Positions 21,945 through 32,195 of a stretch of DNA of 50,374 bases are shown in pieces. The position numbers and the translations under genes were made by a program. The first letter of the stretch is position 1. Each line of letters opens with the position of its first letter. The stretch is from Aalborg-AAW-1 sp964458335. GTDB lineage: Bacteria; Patescibacteriota; Gracilibacteria; Absconditabacterales; Absconditicoccaceae. The notes below the pieces were generated by a model, which made no database searches, had not been told where the DNA came from, and was given only the letters and a program-made list of their open reading frames with translations. The stretch covers positions 1 through 50,374 of the forward strand of contig CAYWIJ010000010.1 in NCBI GenBank assembly GCA_964458335.1. The letters are read 5' to 3'.

Positions 21945-23156
21945 CTAAAACTTAATATTTTTTACAGATTTTTTTGTAGTTTTGGTAAATAGGAGGAGTC
22001 CAATAATGATACATACCATACCAACACCAAAAACTGCACCATGATCATATGTATAGATATAAGCAGCTCAGAGAGGTACTATAATTTCATATAATGAACG
22101 TAAACTTTGATTTACTCACTGAAGTTGACCCTGTTGATTTTCCTCAACAGAGAGTGATAATCTTGCATTATAGGACGGATCAAATAAACCTTCCCCAATT
22201 ACAATACAAATAATAGCTATAATAATTAAATACATTGACGGAATATATGCACTAAGAAATAAACACCCCAAACCAACAATGAGTCCACAAAGACCAACAG
22301 TACCTATTAGTTGTTCTTTTCGCTTTTTAAGGAGATAAGGTAATAAAACAACTCTTGAGATAATATCACAGATACCAACAATCATAAATACTCAACCTAT
22401 CAATGATGGACCCCATCAAAATACATCCTTCAAGAAGATACTAGCATTGAATTGTCGTATACTTAATCCAACAGAAAAGAAGATACCTATAATTAATAAG
22501 CTACGTACATTCTTTAAAGAAAAAATATCTTTAAAACTAGAGAAGGTATTAAAACTCTGGATAGAAAGAGAGGTAGTGCGTTTATTAGAAGGAAGAGATT
22601 CTGGTAAAAATATATATACAAGCATAGCTGATAGAAATATAATTCCCGCAGTAACGTAAAAAGGAAGCGTAACCGAAATCGCACCCAACAGTCATCAAAT
22701 CATAGGTCAAATCATAAATCCAATACCAATAGCTCCACCTATATAACCAAACCACTTCACTCTCTCATGGGGCGTTGTACTATCTGCAATATAAGAAAAT
22801 AATGCACTTTGATTACCTGCTGTCAATCCATCGAGAATTCTTCCTAAAAATAAGATCCACAATGCTCCACCTATACCCAGAAACAAATATCAAAGCACTG
22901 ATCACAAAAGACTTATCACTAATATTGGCTTACGACCATAACAATCACTTAAAGCTCAAAGTATAGGTGCTGCAAAAAATTGACAAATCGCAAATGAAGC
23001 CACAAGAAAACTCATCACAAGAGCAACATTAGGATCAGATACATATTTCCCTAACAGAAATGGGAAAAGAGGCAGTACAATGGTCATTCCAATTGCATTG
23101 AGAATAGTAATACCCACAATAATCCAAAGAGTCCATTTTTTATTAGTATTTTTCAT
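21945..23156 (-). CDS. Major facilitator superfamily transporter
   Basis: A 403-aa protein with 12 predicted TM segments, the normal size for the TetA/Bcr class of drug:H+ antiporters. Motif A between TM2 and TM3 reads GALSDCYGRKPIL near residue 66, and a central GPMIGGLLG motif follows in TM5. Many of the membrane glycines are TGA codons. Substrate cannot be told from sequence; tetracycline-type efflux is the nearest family. Ends at TAG. Followed on the same strand by the 91-aa membrane protein. Confidence 0.88.
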
Positions 23157-23230
23157 AGTAAATTAACTTATTATATCATAAAACATTAAGATATTCTCAT
23201 TTTTCATTTCATATAAAAGGATATACAAAG

Positions 23231-23254
23231 AAAAAAAATCAGCTATCGACTGAT
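23231..23254 (-). terminator. Intrinsic terminator after tRNA-His
   Basis: On the minus strand, stem ATCAG/CTGAT with a 7-nt loop followed by a T run of seven to eight. A second inverted repeat (23305-23330 region, CATTCATTCCG/CGGATTGAATG) lies right after the tRNA CCA. Confidence 0.75.
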
Positions 23255-23332
23255 CTGGAATATATATAAACGTATGTGATCAAAACGATGGTGTTAATCA
23301 ACTTTCATTCATTCCGCACGGATTGAATGAAG

Positions 23333-23409
23333 TGGGGCGATCGACGGGGATCGAACCCGCGACCAATGGAACCACAACCCATTGCTCTACCGACTGAGCT
23401 ACAACCGCC
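23333..23409 (-). tRNA. tRNA-His (GUG)
   Basis: A full cloverleaf with the extra G(-1):C73 pair that marks tRNA-His, acceptor GCGGTTG/CGATCGC, anticodon loop TTGTGGT (GTG) and T loop TTCGATC. CCA is encoded, in contrast to the Met, Ser and Leu tRNAs in this window. Confidence 0.95.
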
Positions 23410-23504
23410 ATACTTTTCTTAGCTATATCTCAGTTAGATTTATATCCACCTAAACTACAGCTATACTTCTTTTACTTTGTTACTATATCACTCTCGCAAC
23501 TTTA

Positions 23505-24026
23505 CTATTTTACAGAATCAGACCATGAATTCAAGTATAAATATAATTTTTCTTTCATGAGACCACTACTCTTCCAGACAACCTTTTTTTCTCTATCAAT
23601 TACATAAATAGCTGTCCCTGTTGCTTTATATTTCTGTTCACAACTGCCATCTGGATCTCCTAATACATTCTGAACAGGATCATACGTCTGATCATCATAA
23701 AATGGTGTAATTGCAAATGCATCTAAAAATTTCCCATACTTATATTCCAACGCATCAGCAAAAAGTTTCATATTGGGACAGACATTCCCACATTCCGTAC
23801 CTCCAAAAAGGATGGCAAAGAATTGTTTTTCTGGATTATTGAATGTCTGATTCATAAGTGTATGTAAAGTCATTTGAGGTTGATTACTATGGACAACAAG
23901 ATAATCATCAGGAGCTATTGATCATAATTTTGGTCCACGAAAAATATTCCATCCATCTTTCCATCTGATAGGATTCTTCTTCCAAGGCATCATTTCAGTT
24001 AATGTTGGATAATATTCGTTTTGCAT
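23505..24026 (-). CDS. Thioredoxin-fold protein, SCO-like CxxxC
   Basis: A 173-aa cytoplasmic-looking protein (no signal peptide). After an N-terminal Trp-rich segment and FRGPKLGSIAPDDYLVV it has FGGTECGNVCPNMKLFADAL, a C-x3-C motif as in SCO1/SenC proteins rather than the CxxC of thioredoxin, then TGTAIYVIDREKKVVWKSSG, a typical thioredoxin-fold cis-Pro-side/beta-hairpin region. It may be a thiol peroxidase-like or copper-handling protein. One TGA gives the Gly in PKLGS. Ends at TAG. The 168-bp spacer to mutL is divergent and likely carries both promoters. Confidence 0.65.
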
Positions 24027-24152
24027 TTATTTCAAATTCAAATAAACAATATAAGTATAATTTTATTTTCTTTTTTTGCAAATTTTCACGCACTTTATTT
24101 CCTCACAAGACTATTTGATTTCTTACCTATAAAACCTTATAAACTTTATAAC

Positions 24153-24168
24153 CCTGTCTACCGACAGG
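24153..24168. repeat. Small palindrome before mutL
   Basis: Perfect 6-bp arms CCTGTC/GACAGG with loop TACC, 27 bp before the mutL start. It could be a short dispersed repeat or an operator; the sequence alone does not decide. Confidence 0.5.
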
Positions 24169-24194
24169 TAGATTTATGAACCTTATACACTTCA

Positions 24195-25946
24195 ATGATA
24201 AAACTCCTCCCTGATATCGTGATCAATAGACTAAAAGCAGGAGAAGTAGTCGAGAGACCTGCTTCAGTCATCAAAGAACTCGTTGAAAACGCTCTCGATG
24301 CACAAGCGACCAAAATTTCTATCGATATTCACGATGGTGGAAAATCCCTCATTATTATCCAAGATAATGGAACTGGTATAGATATGCAAGATAGTGAACT
24401 CGTCCTCCATAGATATGCGACAAGCAAAATCGACTCTGATGAAGATCTCGACACTCTGGGAAGTTATGGATTTCGTGGAGAAGCACTAGCAAGTATCGCT
24501 GAAGTGTCTACTTTATCATTAGAAAGTATTACATCCTGACACCAACTCGGATTTCGTATTGAAAAAAATCATAATTCCACCAGCGTAGATCATGTATCAC
24601 TTCCTTTTGATCATGGGACAAAAATTATTATTAAAGACCTCTTCGAGAATACACCCGTTCGTAGAAAATTCTTGAAATCCAGTCAGACAGAATACTTTTA
24701 TTGTTATCAATTATGTTTAGATTTCGCATTAGTCAGATACGATATCCATCGAGCAATATCCAAAAATGGTAAAATCGTTCATGACCTTCCACCAACGGGC
24801 GACATTCAGTCCAGAGTACTTCAAATTTTCAAAAAAGATCGAGCACAGCAACTTCGCCCACTCAGTTTTGATCAATCGAATCTCATCATCAATGGAATCA
24901 TTAGCGATAGCACCCTCACCTTCTGATCAAATGAATACTGCAAAATCTACGTCAATGGTCGTCCTATCCAAGACAGATCTATCCAAAAATCCATCATGGA
25001 CGGGTATCATAGACAAATTCATCATGGAGAATATCCACTTGCAATCATTGCTATCGATATAGCTCCTCATCTCGTCGATGTCAATGTTCATCCTCGCAAA
25101 ATTCAGGTCAAGTTTATTGATCCTGGTATCGTCTTTACCACCGTGCGTGATACCATTACTCAATCTCTGGGAGACAATAAAATATTTCATGGTGAACATA
25201 AAGTACCATCATCTCTTTCACCAAAACAAGTAATACAGACGAGTGAACCATCATCACTCTTTAGTACAGAGAAACAACTAGAACAACAGAGAGCACAAGT
25301 CTTCATCAAAGACAGTTATATCGAAGCGACACCACAACATCATCATACTACCGAATATAAAGTCGTCGGTCAGATTTGGGACAGCTACATCATCGTCCAG
25401 CATGAACAGGGATTACGATATATCGATCAGCATGCGCTAGCCGAGAGAATTGCTTTTGAAAAATTGAAAAATAAGATTTCTGACGGAAATTATAGTGTGA
25501 CTACCCTTCTCGCTCCACTCAGTATTCAAGTCCCTCATCACCAAGATAGTACTCTCGTATCTGAGCAACTCAATAAGCTCAAATTTGAGACAACAGTCCG
25601 ATGAGATCATAGTCTGATTATCTATAAAGTTCCACAATTTCTCGTAGACTATACCATTGATATCGAAAAAATCATCAGACATCTTATAACTCAACAAGGA
25701 GAAATAAGCCCCTCTCTGATAGGAGAGGGGTTGGGGTGAGGTTTAGCTATGTTGCTTGATTCTATCTTCGCTACTCGTGCGTGTAAAACTTCTATCAAGG
25801 CCAATCATAAACTCTCCCTCCTTGAGATGCAACAATTGGTTAACGATGGGTTTGAATTCATCCCGTGATGATTTGTCTGCCAACATGGTCGCCCGTTCGT
25901 CATTGATATTGATAAAGGACAAATTGATAAAATGTTTGATAGGTAA
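24195..25946 (+). CDS. mutL: DNA mismatch repair protein MutL (endonuclease type)
   Basis: A 583-aa protein. The GHKL ATPase motifs are all present: ENALDA near 32, DNGTGI near 56, GFRGEALASI near 94; then VDVNVHPRKIQVKF near 295. The C-terminal endonuclease motifs are complete: DQHALAERIAFE (DQHAx2Ex4E) near 411, ACKTSIKA near 528, CQHGRP near 562, and the terminal FxR as MFDR. It should therefore be a nicking MutL as in organisms without MutH. TGA encodes Gly repeatedly. Oddity: residues about 505-517 (SPSLIGEGLGG) come from a dispersed repeat inserted in frame. No mutS is in the window. Converges with the next gene, with 2 bp between stops. Confidence 0.96.
25708..25745. repeat. CCCCTCTC palindromic repeat inside mutL
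   Basis: Arms CCCCTCTC (25709-25716) and GAGAGGGG (25723-25730), loop TGATAG, followed by TTGGGGTGAGGTTTA. It is translated in frame and its GGG-TGA-GGT can only be read because TGA is Gly. A degenerate relative lies at 15595-15720. Confidence 0.75.
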
Positions 25947-25948
25947 AA

Positions 25949-27193
25949 TTAATATCAAAAAAGATTGTTATCTTTTTTGTATTCATTGTATTTTTCTTCA
26001 TCAAAGTATTCTAAAATCATATAATTTCAATAAAAGAAATGATATAAAATACCCTTCCAATCAGACAAAGGTATATTTCAATCTATTCTGAATAATTTAT
26101 ATTTATTTTTCCCATATCTTGGATTTTTTTCTAATGTAACATTTTTTCTACTTATTAATCATTCTTCATCATATTCTATTATTGCTCAATCAAAATGAGT
26201 AATAGTTTTACTTTTTTCACAAAATTCCATATGAGCATATCTATGTTCATAGAATCATGAATCATCATTTCTTTTAATCTCTTCAATTTGCATTGATTTT
26301 TTTGTATGATCAATTAAAAATTCAGTACTCTCTAAATCAGAAAAGTTATCATTTTGATCACGTACTTTTTTGGTAAAACTTTGATGTATACTGATATCAA
26401 ATAACTTATCATCAGAAAATGCAGGTCAATAATAAGACGCTGCTGGGAAATATGTTTTTCTATAATCTTTCAAAGATAAAACATAATCAAAATCAATCCT
26501 TACTCTAAAAATGTTAGAATCTTTTAAAATTTTAAATTTATTAATTAATAAATCCCAAAACTCATTGAATGTTAACATTTTATCTACTCATAAAAAATAA
26601 CCCTTATATAACAATCAATCCTCATTAAATATGATATCATTTTTTCTATGAGAGTTTATCGGTAATATATATGGAAAATCTTCAATTGTATATCAATAAA
26701 AATTTTCTTTATAAATATTATTAATTAAGTTATGATTTCTATAAATATTAATAAGATTTTGATCAATTTTTGAATATGTAAAATATTCGGAATTAATATT
26801 TAATAATCAATCTTTAAAATCGTAAAGAGATTTAAAATCATAATCTGTATTCAATATATTATTCAAGAAATTTTCAATATTTTTATTAAGTTTATAACAA
26901 CACCAAAATTCTCCTAAATTATTCATAATATCTGAATGATTTAATCAATTATATAGTTGCAAATATGATAAAATCTCTTCATCTTTTAATTCTGGTATAT
27001 GAAAAATAATATCGATAATAATATTTTTAATCTTTTTATCAATTGATCATTTATTTAAGGAAAATCTTTCAACAAAGAATTTATCATTATCTGAAACAAT
27101 ATTTTCATTTTTTGATAAAAAATTTTTTATTTTAGCAATAGACCGATAAGGGAATAAATTTTTTATTTCTTCTAAAGTATAAATATCTTGCAT
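25949..27193 (-). CDS. Orphan AT-rich protein, unknown
   Basis: A 414-aa protein that spans what looks like a 1.2-kb gap under code 11: it has more than 15 in-frame TGA codons and no TAA or TAG until its end. It starts MQDIYTLEEIKNLFPYRSIA, is rich in Asn, Ile, Lys, Tyr, Phe and Asp, and has no signal peptide or TM. The central part, YFPAASYYGPAFSDDKLF, and the C-terminal part with HFDGAIIEYDEEGLI look like beta-rich domains. No family recognised. Its extreme A/T codon use compared with mutL suggests recent acquisition or weak selection. It is convergent with mutL, with 2 bp between stops. Confidence 0.75.
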
Positions 27194-27264
27194 ATTTTAT
27201 AACTTAAATTATAAATATATAACCAATATATATAGAATTTATATTTCATTGCAATAATATCATC

Positions 27265-27513
27265 ATGCGACACACGTACATCCTCCTCTGTTCAGACAAT
27301 ACACTTTATACTGGGATATCGACAGATATCGACAGGAGAATTTCAGAACATAATATTTCTCCTCTCTGAGCAAAGTACACGAGAGCCAGAAGACCAGTCC
27401 AACTCGTCCGATCACAAGGGTTCGAAACTAAGTCTGAAGCATCTGCAGAAGAATACCGCATCAAACAACTCTCTAGAAAAAAGAAATTAGAGTTAATAAG
27501 CACCACTCAATAA
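27265..27513 (+). CDS. GIY-YIG domain protein
   Basis: An 82-aa single-domain protein of the UvrC/Slx1-type GIY-YIG fold, YhbQ-like. Motifs: YILLCSDNTLYTGISTD (the GIY and YIG strands, as YIL and YTG), the catalytic Arg in DRRISEH, the conserved GAKYTRARRPVQL, and the metal-binding Glu in SEASAEEYRIK. Such small proteins are DNA endonucleases of uncertain cellular role. A TGA encodes the Gly before AKYT, so the ORF is split under code 11. The start is preceded by an AT-rich stretch and no Shine-Dalgarno. Confidence 0.9.
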
Positions 27514-27516
27514 GTA

Positions 27517-27584
27517 GTCATTGCGAGGAACGAAGCAATCCATAGTAAAGTGGATCGCCACGGTCATACTTCCCTCACGATGAC
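27517..27584. repeat. Dispersed palindromic repeat (TCATTGCGA-type)
   Basis: Begins GTCATTGCGAGGAACGAAGC and ends with ACGATGAC; shares the GAAGCAATCCATAG core with 2957-3048. Located between the stops of the convergent GIY-YIG and ABC-F genes. Confidence 0.75.
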
Positions 27585-27597
27585 GATGAATTATTAG

Positions 27598-29427
27598 CTA
27601 ACTCACAAACTCACTCAATTCCATCCATCTCATCTCTTTTTCTTCTAAGTCAGCAGAAAGAATTTGCAATTCTTTCCCCAGTTCCTTCAATTCTTGATGA
27701 GAAAGTTGTTGCGTCTGGAAGATCGTATTGATCTCATGTTTTCTTTCTTCACCTTTTGCGATCTGTTTCATCAGTCTTTCTAATTCCTTCTTCTCATCTT
27801 TCGTGAGTCACTTTTTTGGTGGAAGTGTTGTCGTTCCATCTTCACTCGCTTCATGCATAGGAATAACTGGCAATGATTGTTCATTATTATTTTTTCATTG
27901 TTCATTTTTTAGCTTCCACTCTACATACCTACTATAACTTCCCTGAAAGTCTTCCACTTTCCCTTCACCTTCAAACGAGAATATCCTATCCGCTATCTTA
28001 TCCATAAAACATCTATCATGGGATATCACGACCAGACATCATTCGTATCAGAGCAAAAAGTCTTCCAAAGCATTCATCGTATCGATGTCCAGATCATTGG
28101 TCGGTTCATCCAGGATCAAGAAATTGGGTTTTCTCATCAAGGTTACTAACAGCGATAATCTCCTTTGTTCCCCTCCCGAGAGATCATGAATCCACTGTTG
28201 TTGCTGTGCAGGAGAAAACAGAAACCTTTCTAGTAATTTTGTCGTCGATATTTTTTCCTTTCCTATCGTCATCCAATCAGCGACTGATTTTGCGTATTCC
28301 AAGACCTTCACATGAGGAGGAAACACAATTTTCTGCGTATAATACCCAAACTCTACATGCTCTGATAATTCTCTTTTCCCCTTATCAAATTCCTCTTCTC
28401 CTACCACAATATTCAGAAAGGTTGTCTTTCCGACTCCATTCCTACCCAGGATACCGATACGTTCACCGAAGCGAAACTCATGCGAGAAGTCAGATAATAT
28501 TTTTTTATCCCCAAAATCTTTCATAATACTCTTCATGATCAATATCTTATTTCCCAGCATTCTCTGTTCACTTTTGTCCGCGGCAGTGATCTCTATTTTT
28601 TTGTTTATTTCTTTATAATCTGTTGCTTTCGTTTTAAAATTTCACTGCAGTTCAAAAAAGTCTTTCGTTCTCTTTACCGATTTGGTTTCTCTCGCTCTAG
28701 GAGCTTTCTTCACCCACGCCAATTCTCTACGATATAACTGCTTGAGGTTGTGCATATCTTTGTGCTCTTTCTGGATTCTTTCCGATTTTTTCAACAGATA
28801 ATCAGAATAATTTCCCGAATAGGTATATAATTTTCCTCTATCCAGTTCGACGATATCCGTACAGACACGCTCCAGGAAATATCTATCATGCGTCACCATC
28901 AGCAAAGTCAGAGATTTCTGACTCAGATAATCTTCCAGCCAGTTGATCATGTCCAGATCCAGGTGGTTGGTCGGTTCATCCAGGATCAAGACATCAGGTT
29001 CATCAATCAGGATTTTTGCCAACGCAACTTTCTTCTGTTCTCCACCAGACAGTGTTCCCCATGCTTGTGTTAGTAAGGTTCTAATATCTAATTCACGAGT
29101 AATCTTATCCAAACGAACACCATGTTCTCGATCATGATAATGTTCATCATCAACCTCATGCTGTTCAAACCAATCCTGTACGATCATCGTGTCAGCAAGT
29201 TCCGTTTTCTGTTCGAGGAATCAGACACGGCAGGCTTTATTTCGTGCGACTTCTCCATGAGTACATTCCAGTTTCCCAGCGATGATATTGAGCAGTGTGG
29301 TTTTACCCATACCATTACGAGCGATAAGCGCTATCTTCTGGCCTTTTTGGATCGAAAAATCTACTCCATCGATGATCTGACGAGTATGGTATCTATAAGC
29401 GAGTTCTTTGACTTGGAGGTAATACAT
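27598..29427 (-). CDS. ABC-F family ATPase (Uup/EttA-like)
   Basis: A 609-aa cytosolic protein with two ABC domains and no TM. Domain 1: Walker A ARNGMGKTT near 38, signature LSGGEQKK near 128, Walker B LILDEPTNHLD near 150. A charged linker (EELAWVKKAP-like, about 235-290) precedes domain 2: Walker A GRNGVGKTT near 328, LSGGEQRR near 415, DEPTNDLD. A C-terminal coiled coil as in Uup closes it. ABC-F factors act on ribosomes with stalled or difficult nascent chains. The first Walker A has Ala in place of the leading Gly. An AATGAACAA-type repeat is translated near residue 510 as KNEQGKNNNEQ. Ends at TAG. Confidence 0.93.
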
Positions 29428-29497
29428 AGATATTCAATAAGTAATAATGAATACTGATAATAGTGATTTATCACTTCAAAACAAGGATTATTATCTC

Positions 29498-29526
29498 TTG
29501 AAAATATACAAGTAAAATAATATAAT
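29498..29526 (+). promoter_or_regulatory. Consensus sigma70 promoter
   Basis: TTGAAA (29498-29503), exactly 17 bp, then a perfect TATAAT (29521-29526). Transcription would start near 29533, exactly at the first base of a long inverted repeat. One of the best promoters in the window. Confidence 0.85.
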
Positions 29527-29532
29527 TCCTAT

Positions 29533-29720
29533 GCTTAGAGTTAAACTATTATAATTGTGTAGTATAAAAATTTATAGGGTTGTTAGTATCATCACTAATA
29601 AGCCCTATTATGGTACACTGTTAGTTAAAAACTCTAAGCAAGTCGATGATGCTAATAGCCCCTCAAATTGTCCAACAACAATATGAAATATAAGGCTTGA
29701 GCATTGTCTCTTGCCTTTTT
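29533..29720 (+). ncRNA. Structured leader or ncRNA, riboswitch-like
   Basis: A non-coding, highly self-complementary RNA of about 188 nt. Nested stems: GCTTAGAGTT (29533-29542) with AACTCTAAGC (29630-29639), TTAAACTA with TAGTTAA, GTGTAGTATA with TATGGTACAC (one mismatch), and ATAGGGTTGTTAGT (29574-29587) with ACTAATAAGCCCTAT (29594-29608). The apical loop ATCATC (29588-29593) is complementary to GATGAT (29645-29650) just 3' of the rod, a possible pseudoknot; extended pairing TTAGTATCATC/GATGATGCTAA would break the apical stem, so two folds compete. It ends in an intrinsic terminator 17 bp before the next ATG. I recognise no Rfam family by eye. Confidence 0.7.
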
Positions 29721-29724
29721 ATTT
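29692..29724 (+). terminator. Intrinsic terminator of the leader
   Basis: AAGGC/GCCTT with an inner GAG/CTC pair, then TTTTTATTTT. CTCAA at 29662-29666 could compete for TTGAG in this hairpin, a possible antiterminator. Confidence 0.75.
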
Positions 29725-29740
29725 TATAGAATATTTTAAA

Positions 29741-30223
29741 ATGTTAATACGACTATTAATAACACTTATTTGAAGTTTGATGATATCATATCTATATTAT
29801 ATAGATAAAGACTTTCTAAATGAGAAAACAACATTACCTAAAATTATGACTATTAAAGTATCTGATTGAGTTAAAAAATTTCTATGAATAATATGATTAC
29901 TTATATGAGTAATGTTTTTATTTACATGGCGAAGAATGTCATATTATAAACCACTTACTATCAATATAATAATGTATATCATTAATTTTTCATTTATAAT
30001 AACTGCAATAGATATATTGATGGCTCAAAAAGATATATTTATTATAGCAAGATTTTGTCATAATGTTATTTTAATAACTTTGATTTTATCTGGAATAGCA
30101 CTACTAAGTACATTATGAGTTTCTTATGGTATACCTCCTTTATTACAACTATTGATTCAAATCACAATAGCTATTGGTATTATTTTTTATATTCAAAATA
30201 CAACAAACAAAAAGATCAAATAA
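29741..30223 (+). CDS. Four-TM membrane protein, unknown
   Basis: A 160-aa protein, TGA as Gly, ending TAA. Hydrophobic segments at about 4-21, 48-64, 75-93, 105-123 and 130-147, so four or five TMs. The N-terminal MLIRLLITLIGSLMISYLYY could be an uncleaved signal. It has no motif I know. It sits 20 bp downstream of the terminator of the structured leader and is followed 34 bp later by an exported protein; the two are probably cotranscribed and controlled by the leader. Very AT-rich with frequent ATA codons. Confidence 0.65.
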
Positions 30224-30257
30224 TGAAAAAATATTTTTAATCAATTTCTAATACACT

Positions 30258-31007
30258 ATGTTAAATATAAAACACTTAGCTAAATTAACAATAATTATTG
30301 TATTTATATTACTATTACAAGAATGATTTCATTCAGCAAAAGCTCAAGAATCACAACAATCATCTAATGTATCCAATACATATGCTAAGTATGTTTCTGA
30401 GGTTAGCAATATGATACTTCCAACTATGGATGCAGTACATAGAGCGTGACAAGTGTGGAAAGATGAATGAGATTTAGAAAAATGAGAAAATTATATACAA
30501 TTTGCTGAGAAAAATACAACACACTTTGCTGACAATATTGCCAAACTAATTGTACTAAAATCTAAGTTCTTAGAAGAAACTAACAACAACTCGGGTGAAG
30601 CAGATGAGAAGGTTAGACAATATCTTGCAGATAGATGATACAATTATAATTCATTTATGTTAGCATGAGCCACAACAATTGATTGAGGATTATTAGACAA
30701 GGAAACAGCAATGGAGCTATCTCAATATATGACATGGGAAGATTTCATAAACAATGCTTGAAAGTTTGTTGAAGAAGAGATGTACAGAGAAGCAGGTGGT
30801 ACTTTATATAGTTTCAATGCTAATATAATTAAATTACAACTCACTGCAATACAACCAATGCAATGGTTTAGTAGAAGTGTAGTATGATGAATATTAATCA
30901 ATCCTCTCTCTTTTCATCAGAAGAATAAAAAAATAATCTCAGATAGAATGCGAATATCTGATTTAGAACAATTCAGCACGCTGGATATTGTTGGTGTAAG
31001 TAAATAA
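30258..31007 (+). CDS. Exported protein, unknown
   Basis: A 249-aa protein with a classical signal peptide: basic start MLNIKHLAKL, hydrophobic TIIIVFILLL, then HSAKA as the probable LepB cleavage site, giving a mature N-terminus QESQQSS. The mature part is helical, with many Asn/Glu/Lys; near the C-terminus GGILINPLSFHQ may touch the membrane. In-frame TGA codons cluster between residues 60 and 160. Follows the four-TM gene within the same putative unit. No family recognised. Confidence 0.65.
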
Positions 31008-31142
31008 ATATATAATCTTGATATTTAAATTTTTATTAAAGAACTACAAACAGAGTGTTATAATATAAAATATAATAGTTAGTATCCAGCTTAACATAGA
31101 TAGTGTCTTAGTATATTCTTTAATTTTTTTATTAATATTTGA

Positions 31143-31916
31143 ATGAAAATATATATACTATTAATAATTATAGGCTTATCACTTCTGACTAGCTATTGAT
31201 TTTGTCAGTCTTCTTTATGATCTTTTTACAATAAAGAAAGATCATTAGAAGATATGATGTTAGTATCAAATTTTTTATACAAATCAAATATATCAATATA
31301 TAGTGATATAAATTATGATTCAGACTGAAGTGAAGTTTCATTCATAAAATATCGTGATGAAATATGAAAAACTATTAGAGTAAGGGAGAATATACGATAT
31401 GATAAGTGTATTAAAATACAATATTATGATAAATGTGTACAAGCCAATTTATTTGAAAAAAAAGGAAGATGATATATCAATTTTTTTTGAAGGTCTGATA
31501 GAGTTTGAATGATATATTATGATATAAAATTAAATTACTTAATAATTCAATTATGAAATAAATTTTATCATTACTGTAATATTCCTATAAATAATATTCT
31601 TGAAGGAATATATCAAACCAATAATATTTTAGAATTTTATGAGAATAATATATATAAAAAATATGATTGTAAAAAGTTATTAATACCTGATTTTGAAAAA
31701 ATAGAAAAACAAAAATTAATTAAAGAAATAAATGAGGATAGTAAATGAATAAAACTTCTTTCTTCAATTCTTTTTATAATTTCTTCATTATTTCCCACAA
31801 TAGATATGCTTCTTGAAAAAAAGATTATAAAGAAAAAAATAAGAACAGTTTTATGGTTATTGTTTTTCTTTATTCTTTGGAATTTATTACCATATATGAA
31901 GTTATTACGACTATAA
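31143..31916 (+). CDS. Membrane-anchored protein, unknown
   Basis: A 257-aa protein. It begins with a signal-like segment, MKIYILLIIIGLSLLTSYGF, followed by a Cys and a polar extracellular region with four more cysteines (residues about 90-180), then two C-terminal TMs (about 208-226 and 236-252) separated by a KKKIIKKKIR basic turn. The position of the Cys after the hydrophobic run is lipobox-like (SYGFC is not a good lipobox). At least eight TGA codons are read as Gly. Last of the three orphan genes behind the structured leader; a hairpin terminator follows. Confidence 0.6.
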
Positions 31917-31950
31917 TTATTAAGTTATAGACTAGTTTAGTATAAATTTT

Positions 31951-31971
31951 AAGTATTTTGAATACTTTTTT
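31951..31971 (+). terminator. Intrinsic terminator
   Basis: AAGTATT/AATACTT stem with loop TTG and a run of six T, 34 bp after the preceding stop. Confidence 0.75.
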
Positions 31972-31974
31972 GAT

Positions 31975-31998
31975 AAAAAAAATCTCTATCATAAGAGA
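31975..31998 (-). terminator. Intrinsic terminator of tRNA-Leu transcript
   Basis: On the minus strand TCTCT/AGAGA flanks TATGAT, followed by eight T. It lies downstream of the tRNA-Leu 3' duplicate. Confidence 0.75.
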
Positions 31999-32010
31999 GT
32001 GAGTTTTTAA

Positions 32011-32048
32011 TTTACCAGGGATGGGATACATCCATATCTTTGATATGG
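32011..32048 (-). other. Duplicated 3' acceptor end of tRNA-Leu
   Basis: TTTACCAGGGATGGGA at 32011-32026 is an exact copy of 32076-32091, the tRNA-Leu acceptor and T-stem 3' side with its flank. Beside it TGG/CCA encloses a 7-nt loop, and an alternative perfect 7-bp hairpin CCATATC/GATATGG (32032-32048) overlaps it. The same arrangement as after tRNA-Met. Confidence 0.7.
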
Positions 32049-32077
32049 CACTCGCAACCTTGAGTTAGTTTTAAATT

Positions 32078-32159
32078 TACCAGGGATGGGACTCGAACCC
32101 ACACACATCGCTGCACCCGATTTTGAGTCGAGCGTGTCTACCAATTCCACCACCCTGGC
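32078..32159 (-). tRNA. tRNA-Leu (CAA)
   Basis: A class II tRNA: acceptor GCCAGGG/CCCTGGT with a G-T pair at 1-72, anticodon arm CTCGA/TCGGG with loop CTCAAAA (CAA, reading UUG), short variable stem, T loop TTCGAGT. CCA is not encoded. Confidence 0.95.
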
Positions 32160-32168
32160 AACATCACT

Positions 32169-32195
32169 GTCATTGCGACGAAGGAAGCAATCCAT
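32169..32195. repeat. Partial TCATTGCGA repeat
   Basis: GTCATTGCGACGAAGGAAGC then AATCCAT, identical to the left arm of 2957-3048 and truncated; a second half-copy TTCATTGCGAGAA follows at 32198. Confidence 0.7.

Noticed and set aside
24195..25946. MutL pseudogene because of many stop codons
   Set aside because: All stops are TGA at Gly positions; every ATPase and endonuclease motif is intact.
29533..29720. tmRNA or SRP RNA
   Set aside because: No tag reading frame or tRNA-like end for tmRNA; no GGAA-type apical loop of SRP RNA and the two ends do not pair with each other.
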